Assembly: GCA_016295145.1 (NCBI GenBank) | Contig: JAEDLR010000002.1 | Coordinates: 1 to 62,417 of the forward strand | Source: Oscillospiraceae bacterium | Lineage (GTDB): Bacteria; Bacillota; Clostridia; Oscillospirales; Ruminococcaceae | Length of the DNA: 62,417 nucleotides | Reading direction: 5' to 3' | Part shown: in pieces, positions 27,992 to 35,072 of the stretch | How positions within the stretch are numbered: position 1 is the stretch's first letter | Layout of the letters: every line of letters begins with the position of its first letter | Translations under genes and position numbers: made by a program | Notes under the pieces: generated by a model | What the model saw: the letters and a program-made list of their open reading frames with translations, nothing else | Told to the model about the DNA's origin: nothing | Databases searched by the model: none

Positions 27992-28020
27992 TTGACAAAA
28001 TGATAGGAATCCTGTATAAT
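27992..28020 (+). promoter_or_regulatory. SigA promoter for the rplU operon
   Basis: Perfect TTGACA (27992-27997), 17-bp spacer and perfect TATAAT (28015-28020), the strongest consensus promoter in the window, as expected for ribosomal genes. Confidence 0.88.
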
Positions 28021-28026
28021 GTAAAA

Positions 28027-28145
28027 GCCGCTTGTATACGGTTGAAGTCGGAGTGTGCCCGTCGGTGCTGCAAAACGTGCCAAGACGCGGCAGCGTTCCG
28101 CACCGTCCGCAGCGAGATTATGGAAAAGGCAGGTGCCAAAAAACC
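28027..28145 (+). ncRNA. Ribosomal L21 leader
   Basis: The ~120-nt leader between the promoter and rplU is GC-rich and foldable (for example GCCGTTCC- and CGTGCCAAGACGC-containing arms, ending AAAAGGCAGGTGCC). Position and size fit the Firmicutes L21 leader, which binds L21 for autogenous control. I assign it mainly from context. Confidence 0.6.
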
Positions 28146-28457
28146 ATGTACGCAGTTATCATCACCGGCGGTAAGCAGCTGAAGGTAGAAGAAGGCAGTG
28201 TCGTTCGCATCGAGAAGCTTGATGTTGAGGCAGGTCAGACCGTTACTTTCGATCAGGTTGCAGCGATTGGCAGCGAGGACGGTATCACCGTTGGTACTCC
28301 CGTTGTTGCAGGCGCAACCGTTACCGCAACGGTTCTTGCAAACGGCAAGGGCAAGAAGATCCGTGTATTCACCTACAAGCCCAAGTGCGGACAGAAAAAG
28401 GCGCAGGGTCACAGACAGCCCTACACCCAGGTCAAGATCGAAGCCATCAATAAGTAA
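28146..28457 (+). CDS. rplU: 50S ribosomal protein L21
   Basis: A 103-residue L21. It starts MYAVIITGGKQLKVEEG and ends with the conserved KPKCGQKKAQGHRQPYTQVKIEAI. The open frame extends upstream through the leader, but the ATG at 28146 with AGGCAGGTG before it gives the conserved N-terminus. It is followed by prp and rpmA, the standard Firmicutes order. Confidence 0.97.
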   Translation: MYAVIITGGKQLKVEEGSVVRIEKLDVEAGQTVTFDQVAAIGSEDGITVGTPVVAGATVTATVLANGKGKKIRVFTYKPKCGQKKAQGHRQPYTQVKIEAINK

Positions 28458-28471
28458 GTATAGGTTCAGCC

Positions 28472-28810
28472 ATGATTCACGCGTATTTTGAACAGCAGAA
28501 TGGAACGCTTGTGGGCTGCTCAGTCAATGGGCACGCCAGCAGCAGGCAGGGCGAACAAGCCCGTATTCTCTGCGCCGCGGTTTCTTCTGCTATGCAGTTG
28601 ACCGCAAACACGCTGACGGAATGCTTCGGGGCGCAGCTTGATATCATCAACACGCCCGATGAGCGAGGCAGCCTGAATCGTTTGGCGTTACGGCTCACCA
28701 ATCCGGAACCTGTACAGTCCGAACTCCTGCACGGGCTATTGATTCACTTTACCAATCTTGCAGAGGATTTCCACGGCGGTATCGCGGTTGATATCGTGGA
28801 AGCACTCTGA
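28472..28810 (+). CDS. prp: Ribosomal-processing cysteine protease Prp
   Basis: A 112-residue protease (YsxB family) that cleaves the N-terminal extension from L27. The catalytic pair is visible: His21 in VNGHA and Cys34 in ILCAAVSSA, at the positions known for Staphylococcus Prp. It sits between rplU and rpmA, and the L27 here carries the matching extension, so the system is complete. Confidence 0.94.
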   Translation: MIHAYFEQQNGTLVGCSVNGHASSRQGEQARILCAAVSSAMQLTANTLTECFGAQLDIINTPDERGSLNRLALRLTNPEPVQSELLHGLLIHFTNLAEDFHGGIAVDIVEAL

Positions 28811-28859
28811 AACGGCGGTAAGGAAGCCCGTCTATTCTGAAAAACGGAGGTGCAACTCA

Positions 28860-29144
28860 ATGTTACGCATCAGTATGCAGTTCTTCGCTCACAAAAAGGG
28901 CGTTGGTTCTACCAAGAACGGCCGTGATTCCGAGGCGAAGCGCCTTGGCGTAAAACGCGGCGATGGTCAATTTGTACTGGCTGGCAATATTCTTGTTCGT
29001 CAGCGCGGCACACACATTCATCCGGGTAACAATGTCGGCATCGGTTCCGACGATACCCTGTTTGCCAAGATCGACGGCAAAGTGAAGTTCGAGCGTTACG
29101 GCCGTGACCGCAAGCGTGTCAGCGTCTACGCAACCGAGCAGTAA
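28860..29144 (+). CDS. rpmA: 50S ribosomal protein L27 with Prp-cleaved N-terminal extension
   Basis: 94 residues. The start MLRISMQFFAHKKGVGSTKNG shows the Firmicutes extension ending in the MQFF motif; by analogy Prp cuts after Phe9 to expose AHKKG, whose flexible tail reaches the peptidyl-transferase centre. The upstream RBS is GGAGG. A longer in-frame reading from 28758 overlaps prp and is not coding. Confidence 0.97.
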   Translation: MLRISMQFFAHKKGVGSTKNGRDSEAKRLGVKRGDGQFVLAGNILVRQRGTHIHPGNNVGIGSDDTLFAKIDGKVKFERYGRDRKRVSVYATEQ

Positions 29145-29187
29145 GCAGTCTTTCCGGCGCAATGATCCTTGCGATATGCAAGGTAGG

Positions 29188-29222
29188 ATCCCCTTGCTGT
29201 TGCGGCAGGGGGATTTCTTTGT
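29188..29222 (+). terminator. Terminator after rpmA
   Basis: A 10-bp stem ATCCCCTTGC/GCAGGGGGAT (29188-29197 with 29205-29214, one G-U) followed by TTCTTT. It may be leaky, letting obgE share the transcript. Confidence 0.6.
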
Positions 29223-29264
29223 TATGACGCAGCGATCACTTCGCATACCGAAAGGATGGGATTT

Positions 29265-30533
29265 ATGTTTGTAGATCAGGCGAAAATTCGCGTGGAGGCA
29301 GGCGACGGCGGCGACGGTGTGGTCAGCTTTCACCGGGAAAAATATGTTGCCGCCGGCGGCCCCGATGGCGGCGACGGTGGCAAGGGCGGCGATATCATCT
29401 TCGTTGCCGACGACCACTTCTCCTCGCTGATTGATTTCCGTTTTCAGCGGAAATATGTGGCAGGTCGCGGTGAAAACGGCGCAGCCAAGCGTTGTACGGG
29501 CAAAAGTGCCCCCGATCTGGTCATTAAAGTACCCCGCGGCACGGTCATCCGTGACGCGCAAAGCGGCAGAATCATGGCGGATATCTCAGGTGACGAACCT
29601 GTCATTATCGCCAAGGGCGGCAAAGGCGGCAAGGGCAATCAGCATTTTGCAACCTCTACCCGACAGGTTCCCCGTTTTGCAAAACCCGGCTACCCGGGCG
29701 AAAAATTTGATTTGCAGTTGGAACTGAAGCTGCTTGCCGATGTGGGCCTGGTGGGATTCCCCAATGTGGGCAAATCCACGCTGATCTCTGTGGTTTCGGC
29801 GGCAAAGCCAAAGATCGCCAATTATCACTTTACCACTCTGACACCCGTATTGGGCGTGGTGCGCGTCAGTGCCGAAAAGTCCTTTGTGATGGCGGATATT
29901 CCCGGTCTGATCGAGGGTGCCGCAGACGGTGCCGGTTTGGGGCACGCGTTTCTGCGCCATGTGGAGCGTTGCCGCCTGATTGTACACGTGCTGGATGTTT
30001 CGGGCAGCGAGGGCAGAGATCCCATCGAGGATTTTGAAACAATCAACGCAGAGTTAAAACGCTTCTCCGAGTCCATTGCAGCTTGCCCGCAGATCGTTGC
30101 GGCGAATAAATCCGATATGGCAGATGACGAACAGATCGCGCGCTTGCGCGCTTACGCCGAGCAAAAGGGGCTCCCTTTCTTTGTGATCTCTGCAGCCACC
30201 AATCAGGGCACAGAGCCGCTGATTTACGCCATTCAACAGAAGCTAGAGACCCTGCCCCCCGTCAAGCGGTTTGAACCCGAGGCCATTTCTGGGGAGGAAT
30301 CGGCACAGGGCGAGCAGCGTTTCACCATCACTGTGGAGGACGGCGTATATCGCATTGACGCACCGTTCATGGAGCCGATTATGCGCACGGTGAACCCCGA
30401 TGACTGGTCGTCGCTGCAATACTTTGAACGCGTGCTCATCAGCAGCGGCATCATCCAGGCACTGGAAGATCAAGGCGTACAGGAGGGCGATACCGTTTCC
30501 ATCGGCGGTATCGAATTTGATTATGTGCGGTAA
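29265..30533 (+). CDS. obgE: Obg GTPase
   Basis: An essential ribosome-assembly and stress GTPase, 422 residues. The N-terminal glycine-rich Obg fold (QAKIRVEAGDGGDGVVSFHREKYV, GGDGGKGG) is followed by the G domain (G1 GFPNVGKSTL, G3 ADIPGLIEGA, G4 ANKSD) and a C-terminal OCT domain. I start at the ATG at 29265 because AAAGG directly abuts the upstream ATG at 29256. The usual rplU-prp-rpmA-obg order is kept. The 3' end overlaps the mini-RNase III gene. Confidence 0.96.
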   Translation: MFVDQAKIRVEAGDGGDGVVSFHREKYVAAGGPDGGDGGKGGDIIFVADDHFSSLIDFRFQRKYVAGRGENGAAKRCTGKSAPDLVIKVPRGTVIRDAQSGRIMADISGDEPVIIAKGGKGGKGNQHFATSTRQVPRFAKPGYPGEKFDLQLELKLLADVGLVGFPNVGKSTLISVVSAAKPKIANYHFTTLTPVLGVVRVSAEKSFVMADIPGLIEGAADGAGLGHAFLRHVERCRLIVHVLDVSGSEGRDPIEDFETINAELKRFSESIAACPQIVAANKSDMADDEQIARLRAYAEQKGLPFFVISAATNQGTEPLIYAIQQKLETLPPVKRFEPEAISGEESAQGEQRFTITVEDGVYRIDAPFMEPIMRTVNPDDWSSLQYFERVLISSGIIQALEDQGVQEGDTVSIGGIEFDYVR

Positions 30534-30975
30534 TTTACAGGCAGCGATTCCCATGTCGCCAAAGGATGCCGCACAGTATAGTCCCCTTGCACTGGCGTTT
30601 CTCGGCGATTGTATTTACGAAAGACAAGTCCGCGAGCGGATCCTGCTGGAGGCGAACCGCCCAGCAAGACAGCTTCACGAGGCTGCTGTGGCAAGAGTCC
30701 GTGCGGCATATCAGGCAAAGGCAAGCGAGCATATTCTGCCGCTGCTGACGGAACAAGAAGCCGATATTTTCCGACGAGGCCGCAATGCAACAGGCATGAG
30801 TGTGCCAAAGCACGCCACCCCTGCCGATTATCGCAAGGCAACGGGGCTGGAGGCGTTGTTCGGCTACTGGCATCTGTGCGGCTGTGAAGCACGCATACGG
30901 GAGATTTTTTCCGTCATCTGGCAGGAGGTGCCGCTGCACGATTCCGCCACTGAAGCAAACGATATTCAAGAATAA
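30523..30975 (+). CDS. mrnC: Mini-ribonuclease III
   Basis: A 150-residue RNase III-type enzyme without a dsRNA-binding domain, involved in 23S rRNA maturation in Bacillus. The catalytic motif is LALAFLGDCIYERQVR, and RNATGMSVPKHATPADYRKATGLEALFGYWHL carries the second metal-site segment. The ATG at 30523 overlaps obgE by 11 bp; a second in-frame ATG at 30553 (MSPKDAAQYSPLALAF) is equally plausible. In Bacillus the gene lies near cysS; here it follows obgE. Confidence 0.9.
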   Translation: MCGNLQAAIPMSPKDAAQYSPLALAFLGDCIYERQVRERILLEANRPARQLHEAAVARVRAAYQAKASEHILPLLTEQEADIFRRGRNATGMSVPKHATPADYRKATGLEALFGYWHLCGCEARIREIFSVIWQEVPLHDSATEANDIQE

Positions 30976-30988
30976 GGAGGATTTTGCG

Positions 30989-31726
30989 ATGTCTGGACAT
31001 TCCAAATGGAATAATATCAAGCGCAAAAAAGAAGCAACCGATGCCGTAAAGGCGAAAATCTTTACCAAAATCGGCAGAGAAATCTCTGTGGTTGTGCGTG
31101 AGGGAGGCCCCGATCCCAATAACAACAGCAAGCTGCGCGATCTGATCGCAAAGGCAAAATCGCAGAATGTGCCCAACGAAAACATCGACCGCCTGATCAA
31201 AAAGGCTGCCGGCGGCGGCGAAAAGAACAACTATGAAACCATGGTCTATGAGGGCTACGGCCCCAATGGCGTAGCGGTCATTGTAGAGTGCCTGACTGAC
31301 AACAAGAACCGTACCGCCGGCAATGTACGCCACTACTTTGATAAGTTCGGCGGAAATCTCGGTGCAACAGGCTGTGTTTCGTTCCTGTTCAGCGAGAAAG
31401 GCGTGGTTGTTCTGGAACACGAAGGTGAGCTGGACGAGGATACCGTGCTGGAAGATGTGATGGAGCTCGGCGGCGATGATATGACCTTTGACGAGGAAAG
31501 CGTGGAGATCGTCTGCGCCCCCGCCGTTGTCAGTGACCTGCGCGAGGGTCTGACTGCAAAGGGCTACCTTGTGGTTTCCGCAGAAGTCGCGCAGCTGCCC
31601 TCTACTTTTGTATCCCTCACCGACGAGGAACACATCAAAAAAATGAACCTCCTGCTGGAACATCTGGAGGACGACGACGATGTGCAGAATGTATGGCATA
31701 ACTGGGAAATGCCCGATGAGGACTGA
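30989..31726 (+). CDS. YebC/PmpR family protein
   Basis: 245 residues starting MSGHSKWNNIKRKKEATDAVKAKIFTKI, the clear family signature. Members were first described as DNA-binding transcription regulators, and some are now linked to translation (TACO1-like, relief of ribosome stalling). The full three-domain length is present, with the acidic C-terminus typical of the family. The RBS AAGGAGG is strong. The gene follows mrnC by 13 bp. Confidence 0.94.
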   Translation: MSGHSKWNNIKRKKEATDAVKAKIFTKIGREISVVVREGGPDPNNNSKLRDLIAKAKSQNVPNENIDRLIKKAAGGGEKNNYETMVYEGYGPNGVAVIVECLTDNKNRTAGNVRHYFDKFGGNLGATGCVSFLFSEKGVVVLEHEGELDEDTVLEDVMELGGDDMTFDEESVEIVCAPAVVSDLREGLTAKGYLVVSAEVAQLPSTFVSLTDEEHIKKMNLLLEHLEDDDDVQNVWHNWEMPDED

Positions 31727-31752
31727 TTCCCCGGAATCCCGCATAAACAATC

Positions 31753-31787
31753 AACCCGAAAGGCGGTCTTGCCTTTCGGGTTATTTT
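31753..31787. terminator. Bidirectional terminator between yebC and the unknown gene pair
   Basis: A perfect 12-bp stem (AACCCGAAAGGC, 31753-31764 with 31771-31782), 6-nt loop, then ATTTTG. The genes on either side converge here. Confidence 0.8.
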
Positions 31788-31824
31788 GTACCCATGGAAT
31801 GTCTCTGCAACTCGGCTGTATTCT

Positions 31825-32466
31825 TCATTCAGGAATGGGCTTTTTATTCTCCTTGGCATATGCCATCTTAACGGGATTATAGCCCAGGATACAATCGGGC
31901 ACCCGTTTACTGATCTCACCGAAAACAAAGTCCATATCGCCGGCAAATTGTTTCTTCAGCGAAAAGGGATACTCATACTGCTCACCATAACGGTCAAACA
32001 CAACCAGTGCAATGGAATCCAGTACGCCATTGGTACGATGCTCCTTGCGGTACATCCACATAATATCAGTAAGGGGCACAAAGGTCTCGTAGCACTTGCG
32101 GCGGAGAATATATTCCTCGGTAACAATCACATCACGCTGCTCAAGCAGAATGTTCTCCAATCCCCTGTTGATACGGTCGGCGATCTCCTCCGGCTCACCG
32201 TATTTACGAAACACCGTGGCTTTTTGCGGAGCAACCGCCATTTTCAGCGCACGCAATGCCTTGGCGGCAAAAAAATAGATACAAACACCGCTGATGAGCC
32301 CAGTTACAATACACATCGCATACTCACCGCTGGTGAAAGAGTAGAAAAGAACAAAGAGAAACATTGCCAGAAAGGGCAGCGTGAGCACGCCGTACCCAAA
32401 GGATTCCCAACCTTTTTTGGTGCGCAGGCGCGAGATGATTGTCTGTCCTGTCACTTCGGTTGTCAT
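31825..32466 (-). CDS. Unknown two-helix membrane protein
   Basis: 213 residues. Two adjacent hydrophobic segments (about 25-48 and 53-70) form a membrane hairpin; the rest is soluble. The soluble part contains EYILRRKCYETFVPLTDIMWMYRKEHRTNGVLDSIALVVFDRYGEQYEY, which reads like a PH-like or YcxB-like domain: a strand-rich stretch that begins with a recognition loop and a conserved WMY. I do not recognise the family with certainty. It lies 14 bp after the next gene upstream (32481-33350) and is probably cotranscribed. Confidence 0.75.
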   Translation of the reverse strand: MTTEVTGQTIISRLRTKKGWESFGYGVLTLPFLAMFLFVLFYSFTSGEYAMCIVTGLISGVCIYFFAAKALRALKMAVAPQKATVFRKYGEPEEIADRINRGLENILLEQRDVIVTEEYILRRKCYETFVPLTDIMWMYRKEHRTNGVLDSIALVVFDRYGEQYEYPFSLKKQFAGDMDFVFGEISKRVPDCILGYNPVKMAYAKENKKPIPE

Positions 32467-32480
32467 ATCATCACATCCTT

Positions 32481-33350
32481 TTAGTGAAAATCAACGCCGG
32501 GATTCAGCACTGCCGGCGATTCCCATGCAATGCCGTAATCACTGCGCAGAATCAGCTTTTTGACGATCCAATACTCCTTGCAGTAGTCGTAATATCCACG
32601 GCGATGCTCCAAGGCATCGTCAATTTTTTCTTCCAGCTCATAGCGAATAGCGAGATACTCTTCTGTCATTTCAACAGGATCGGTAACCGTATCGCCAACG
32701 GTATCGGCTGCCTCAGCCATCACAACTGCGAAGTCCTCAGCGCCAAGCTCTACAGTTAGCTTCTGTGTAAGCTCCTCGGTCATGCCGTCAGCGGTCTGCG
32801 AAGCATACATACCGATGGCGCAAGCGGTATCACGCAAATCCAGACGGGTGCCGTTTTCCAGACGGTGAACGCCCTTTTGCAGCAGTCGGCTTGCGGCATC
32901 GTGCATTTGCACGGCATAATGCAGTGCCTCTGGCCAGAATTTGGCTTCTGCATACAACTCTGCAGTTGCCTGACAGTAGCGCATACAATCGGAATCTCTG
33001 CCATCGGCAGCCACGGTCTTCAATGCATCCTGGGAAGCCACAATGGTAGGATGCGCGCGCCAAGGGGCAAAATCCATCGCGTAGAACTGCTGCACCAGAA
33101 TGCAGGCATAAAGCATATCCACCGCAAGCTCCGTGGTGGGATGTGCACGAAATGCTGCGGCAACGCGGTCAAATAATCTGGTGCAGAAATCAATGCCCTG
33201 TGTCGCGGCACGCTCATTTTGCAGCAACACCAGATATTCTGCCAGTGCTTCCTGCTTTTGCTGCTCGCTGAAATCCGTACTTTGCAAGGTCTGCTCCAGT
33301 ACATCGCCTTTTACGCGCAATGCGTCCTCATCCACATGACGATGAAACAT
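32481..33350 (-). CDS. Unknown acidic alpha-helical protein
   Basis: 289 residues, soluble, strongly acidic and almost entirely helical by composition (runs of Ala, Glu, Leu, Asp; repeats such as AVDMLYACILVQQFYAMDFAPW and CMRYCQATAELYAEAKFWPEALHYAVQMHDAA). The pattern of paired helices recalls tetratricopeptide-type solenoids, but no consensus repeat is clear. No signal peptide or catalytic motif. The RBS AGAAGGGGG is good. It has its own promoter and heads a two-gene unit with the membrane protein downstream. Confidence 0.72.
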   Translation of the reverse strand: MFHRHVDEDALRVKGDVLEQTLQSTDFSEQQKQEALAEYLVLLQNERAATQGIDFCTRLFDRVAAAFRAHPTTELAVDMLYACILVQQFYAMDFAPWRAHPTIVASQDALKTVAADGRDSDCMRYCQATAELYAEAKFWPEALHYAVQMHDAASRLLQKGVHRLENGTRLDLRDTACAIGMYASQTADGMTEELTQKLTVELGAEDFAVVMAEAADTVGDTVTDPVEMTEEYLAIRYELEEKIDDALEHRRGYYDYCKEYWIVKKLILRSDYGIAWESPAVLNPGVDFH

Positions 33351-33410
33351 AAAAATACCCCCTTCTTTTCCTTGTATGCAATGGTATCCGCATACAGCTT
33401 ATGCACCTTT

Positions 33411-33439
33411 ATGATACCATATAATGGTCAGATTGTCAA
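33411..33439 (-). promoter_or_regulatory. SigA-type promoter with flanking inverted repeat, for the unknown gene pair
   Basis: On the minus strand perfect TTGACA (33439-33434), 17-bp spacer, TATCAT (33416-33411). An 8-bp inverted repeat ATGGTATC/GATACCAT (33381-33388 and 33413-33420) covers the -10 and start point, which would suit a repressor operator or a 5' hairpin. Confidence 0.6.
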
Positions 33440-33543
33440 GCAAATTCACACTAAATTCTTATTTTATTGGCGGTAAATGCAATGCATAATCAGCCTGTTT
33501 CTGCAAATACTGCTGTTGTATTCTATCGTTGGAGAGGTGCAAT

Positions 33544-34569
33544 ATGAACAAAGCGTCACGCAAGGATGTCATTCTGCTGCCCAATACGCCGAGCATCATT
33601 GGTTGGGCAAGCATTGCGGGAAAAAAAGAGGGCGATGGCCCTATGGGATTTTGCTTTGACGTAATCGAACCCGACAGCCACTTTGGCAAAGATACATGGG
33701 AGCAAGCGGAAAGTGAACTGCAACGCCGCACGGTTGAGCTGATGCTCTCCAACGCAGAATATACTGCAGGCGAAGTAGATGCGATTTTCGGCGGTGATCT
33801 CATCAACCAATGTACCAGTGCGACCTTCGGTATGCGCCATCTGGGCATTCCTTTTCTGGGAATCTACGGTGCTTGCTCTACCATGGCGGAGGGCTTGCTG
33901 CTTGCCGCGCTGATGGTGGACGGCAATCATATGCAGCATTGTGCTGCGGTGACTTCCTCACATTTTTCGGGTGCGGAACGGCAATTCCGTTTTCCGCTTT
34001 CCTATGGCGGCCAGCGCACGCCCAATGCACAGTGGACATCCACTGCATCAGGGGCGGTACTGCTGGGCGAATGCACCAAACCGCCTTATATACGCGGCGT
34101 ATGTGTGGGCTGCATTAATGACCAGTCCATCACCGATACCAACAATATGGGGGCTGCCATGGCACCTGCAGCCATAGATACGGTTCTGCGATATCTGATG
34201 GCAACCCATACCCGCCCCTCCGATTACGACGTGATCCTGACTGGTGATCTTGGCCTTGTGGGCAGCGAGTTGCTGCATCAATTGGCTGAGCAGAATGGCT
34301 ACGATATCAGCAAAGTGCACCGTGACTGCGGCGTAATGATGTTCGATGACACCACCCAGGATACCCATGCAGGCGGTTCGGGATGCGGCTGCTCGGCAAG
34401 CATTCTCTGCGGATATTTTCTGCCCAAAATTGCAAGTGGAGAAATCAAAAACCTGCTGTTTGCAGCAACGGGTGCGCTGCTCTCCCCGATGCTCTGCCAA
34501 CAAGGAGAAACCATTCCCTGTATTTCCCATCTGGTGCATATTTCTGCCGAGAAAGGAGCCGACACATGA
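33544..34569 (+). CDS. spoVAD: Stage V sporulation protein AD
   Basis: A 341-residue thiolase-fold protein that binds dipicolinic acid during its uptake into the forespore. Recognisable segments are NTPSIIGWASIAGKKEGDGPMG, IYGACSTMAEGLLLAALMVDG, TPNAQWTSTASGA and the C-terminal GSGCGCSASILCGYFLPKI. The ATG at 33544 follows GGAGAGGTG; the frame is open a little further upstream. Normally spoVAC directly precedes it, but here a minus-strand gene lies upstream and spoVAC is absent. Confidence 0.95.
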   Translation: MNKASRKDVILLPNTPSIIGWASIAGKKEGDGPMGFCFDVIEPDSHFGKDTWEQAESELQRRTVELMLSNAEYTAGEVDAIFGGDLINQCTSATFGMRHLGIPFLGIYGACSTMAEGLLLAALMVDGNHMQHCAAVTSSHFSGAERQFRFPLSYGGQRTPNAQWTSTASGAVLLGECTKPPYIRGVCVGCINDQSITDTNNMGAAMAPAAIDTVLRYLMATHTRPSDYDVILTGDLGLVGSELLHQLAEQNGYDISKVHRDCGVMMFDDTTQDTHAGGSGCGCSASILCGYFLPKIASGEIKNLLFAATGALLSPMLCQQGETIPCISHLVHISAEKGADT

Positions 34570-34919
34570 ATTATCTCTGGGCATTTGTAATCGGTGGGCT
34601 GATTTGTGCCGTGGGCCAGCTGCTGATTGATTTTACCAAGCTGACACCTGCCCGTATTCTGGTAGGATATGTCGTTGTGGGCGTGATTCTGGGTGCCATT
34701 GGTTTATACCCAAAGCTTGTAGAATTTGCAGGGGCAGGGGCAAGTGTTCCTCTTAGCGGATTTGGCAATTTGCTGGCAAAGGGTATCCGCAAAGCGGTGG
34801 CAGAGCATGGATTCCTCGGTGTATTTACCGGTGGCCTGACCTCTGCAGCAGGGGGTATTTCCGCAGCAATGCTGTTTGGATTGCTGGCGTCTATCTGTTT
34901 CCGCCCCAAGGATAAATAA
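34566..34919 (+). CDS. spoVAE: Stage V sporulation protein AE (membrane subunit)
   Basis: 117 residues with three or four hydrophobic helices (MNYLWAFVIGGLICAVGQLLID, ILVGYVVVGVILGAIGLY, GLTSAAGGISAAMLFGLLASICF). It matches the short SpoVAEb membrane protein of the DPA-uptake channel. The ATG overlaps the spoVAD stop (ATGA), so the two are translationally coupled. GHI-like amphipathic segments LAKGIRKAVAEHGFLGVFTGG are typical of the family. Confidence 0.93.
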   Translation: MNYLWAFVIGGLICAVGQLLIDFTKLTPARILVGYVVVGVILGAIGLYPKLVEFAGAGASVPLSGFGNLLAKGIRKAVAEHGFLGVFTGGLTSAAGGISAAMLFGLLASICFRPKDK

Positions 34920-34994
34920 TGATTTCCAATTTCTCTTTGCTGCATTCTGCCGGTGAAACAACCCCAAAAGACTTTTCTTTTTTCAGGTGATCAT

Positions 34995-35043
34995 CAAAAA
35001 ACGCCATAGCACTTGTGACACGAAATCATAAGTGCTATGGCGT
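34995..35043 (-). terminator. Terminator after the PL11 gene (possibly bidirectional)
   Basis: A perfect 14-bp stem (35001-35014 with 35030-35043, ACGCCATAGCACTT) with a 15-nt loop. On the minus strand it is followed by a run of T (plus-strand A at 34996-35001). On the plus strand the tail AAATTTCTT is weaker but may also end spoVAE. Confidence 0.82.
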
Positions 35044-35072
35044 AAATTTCTTATGAGCGGGCGGACTGGTGC

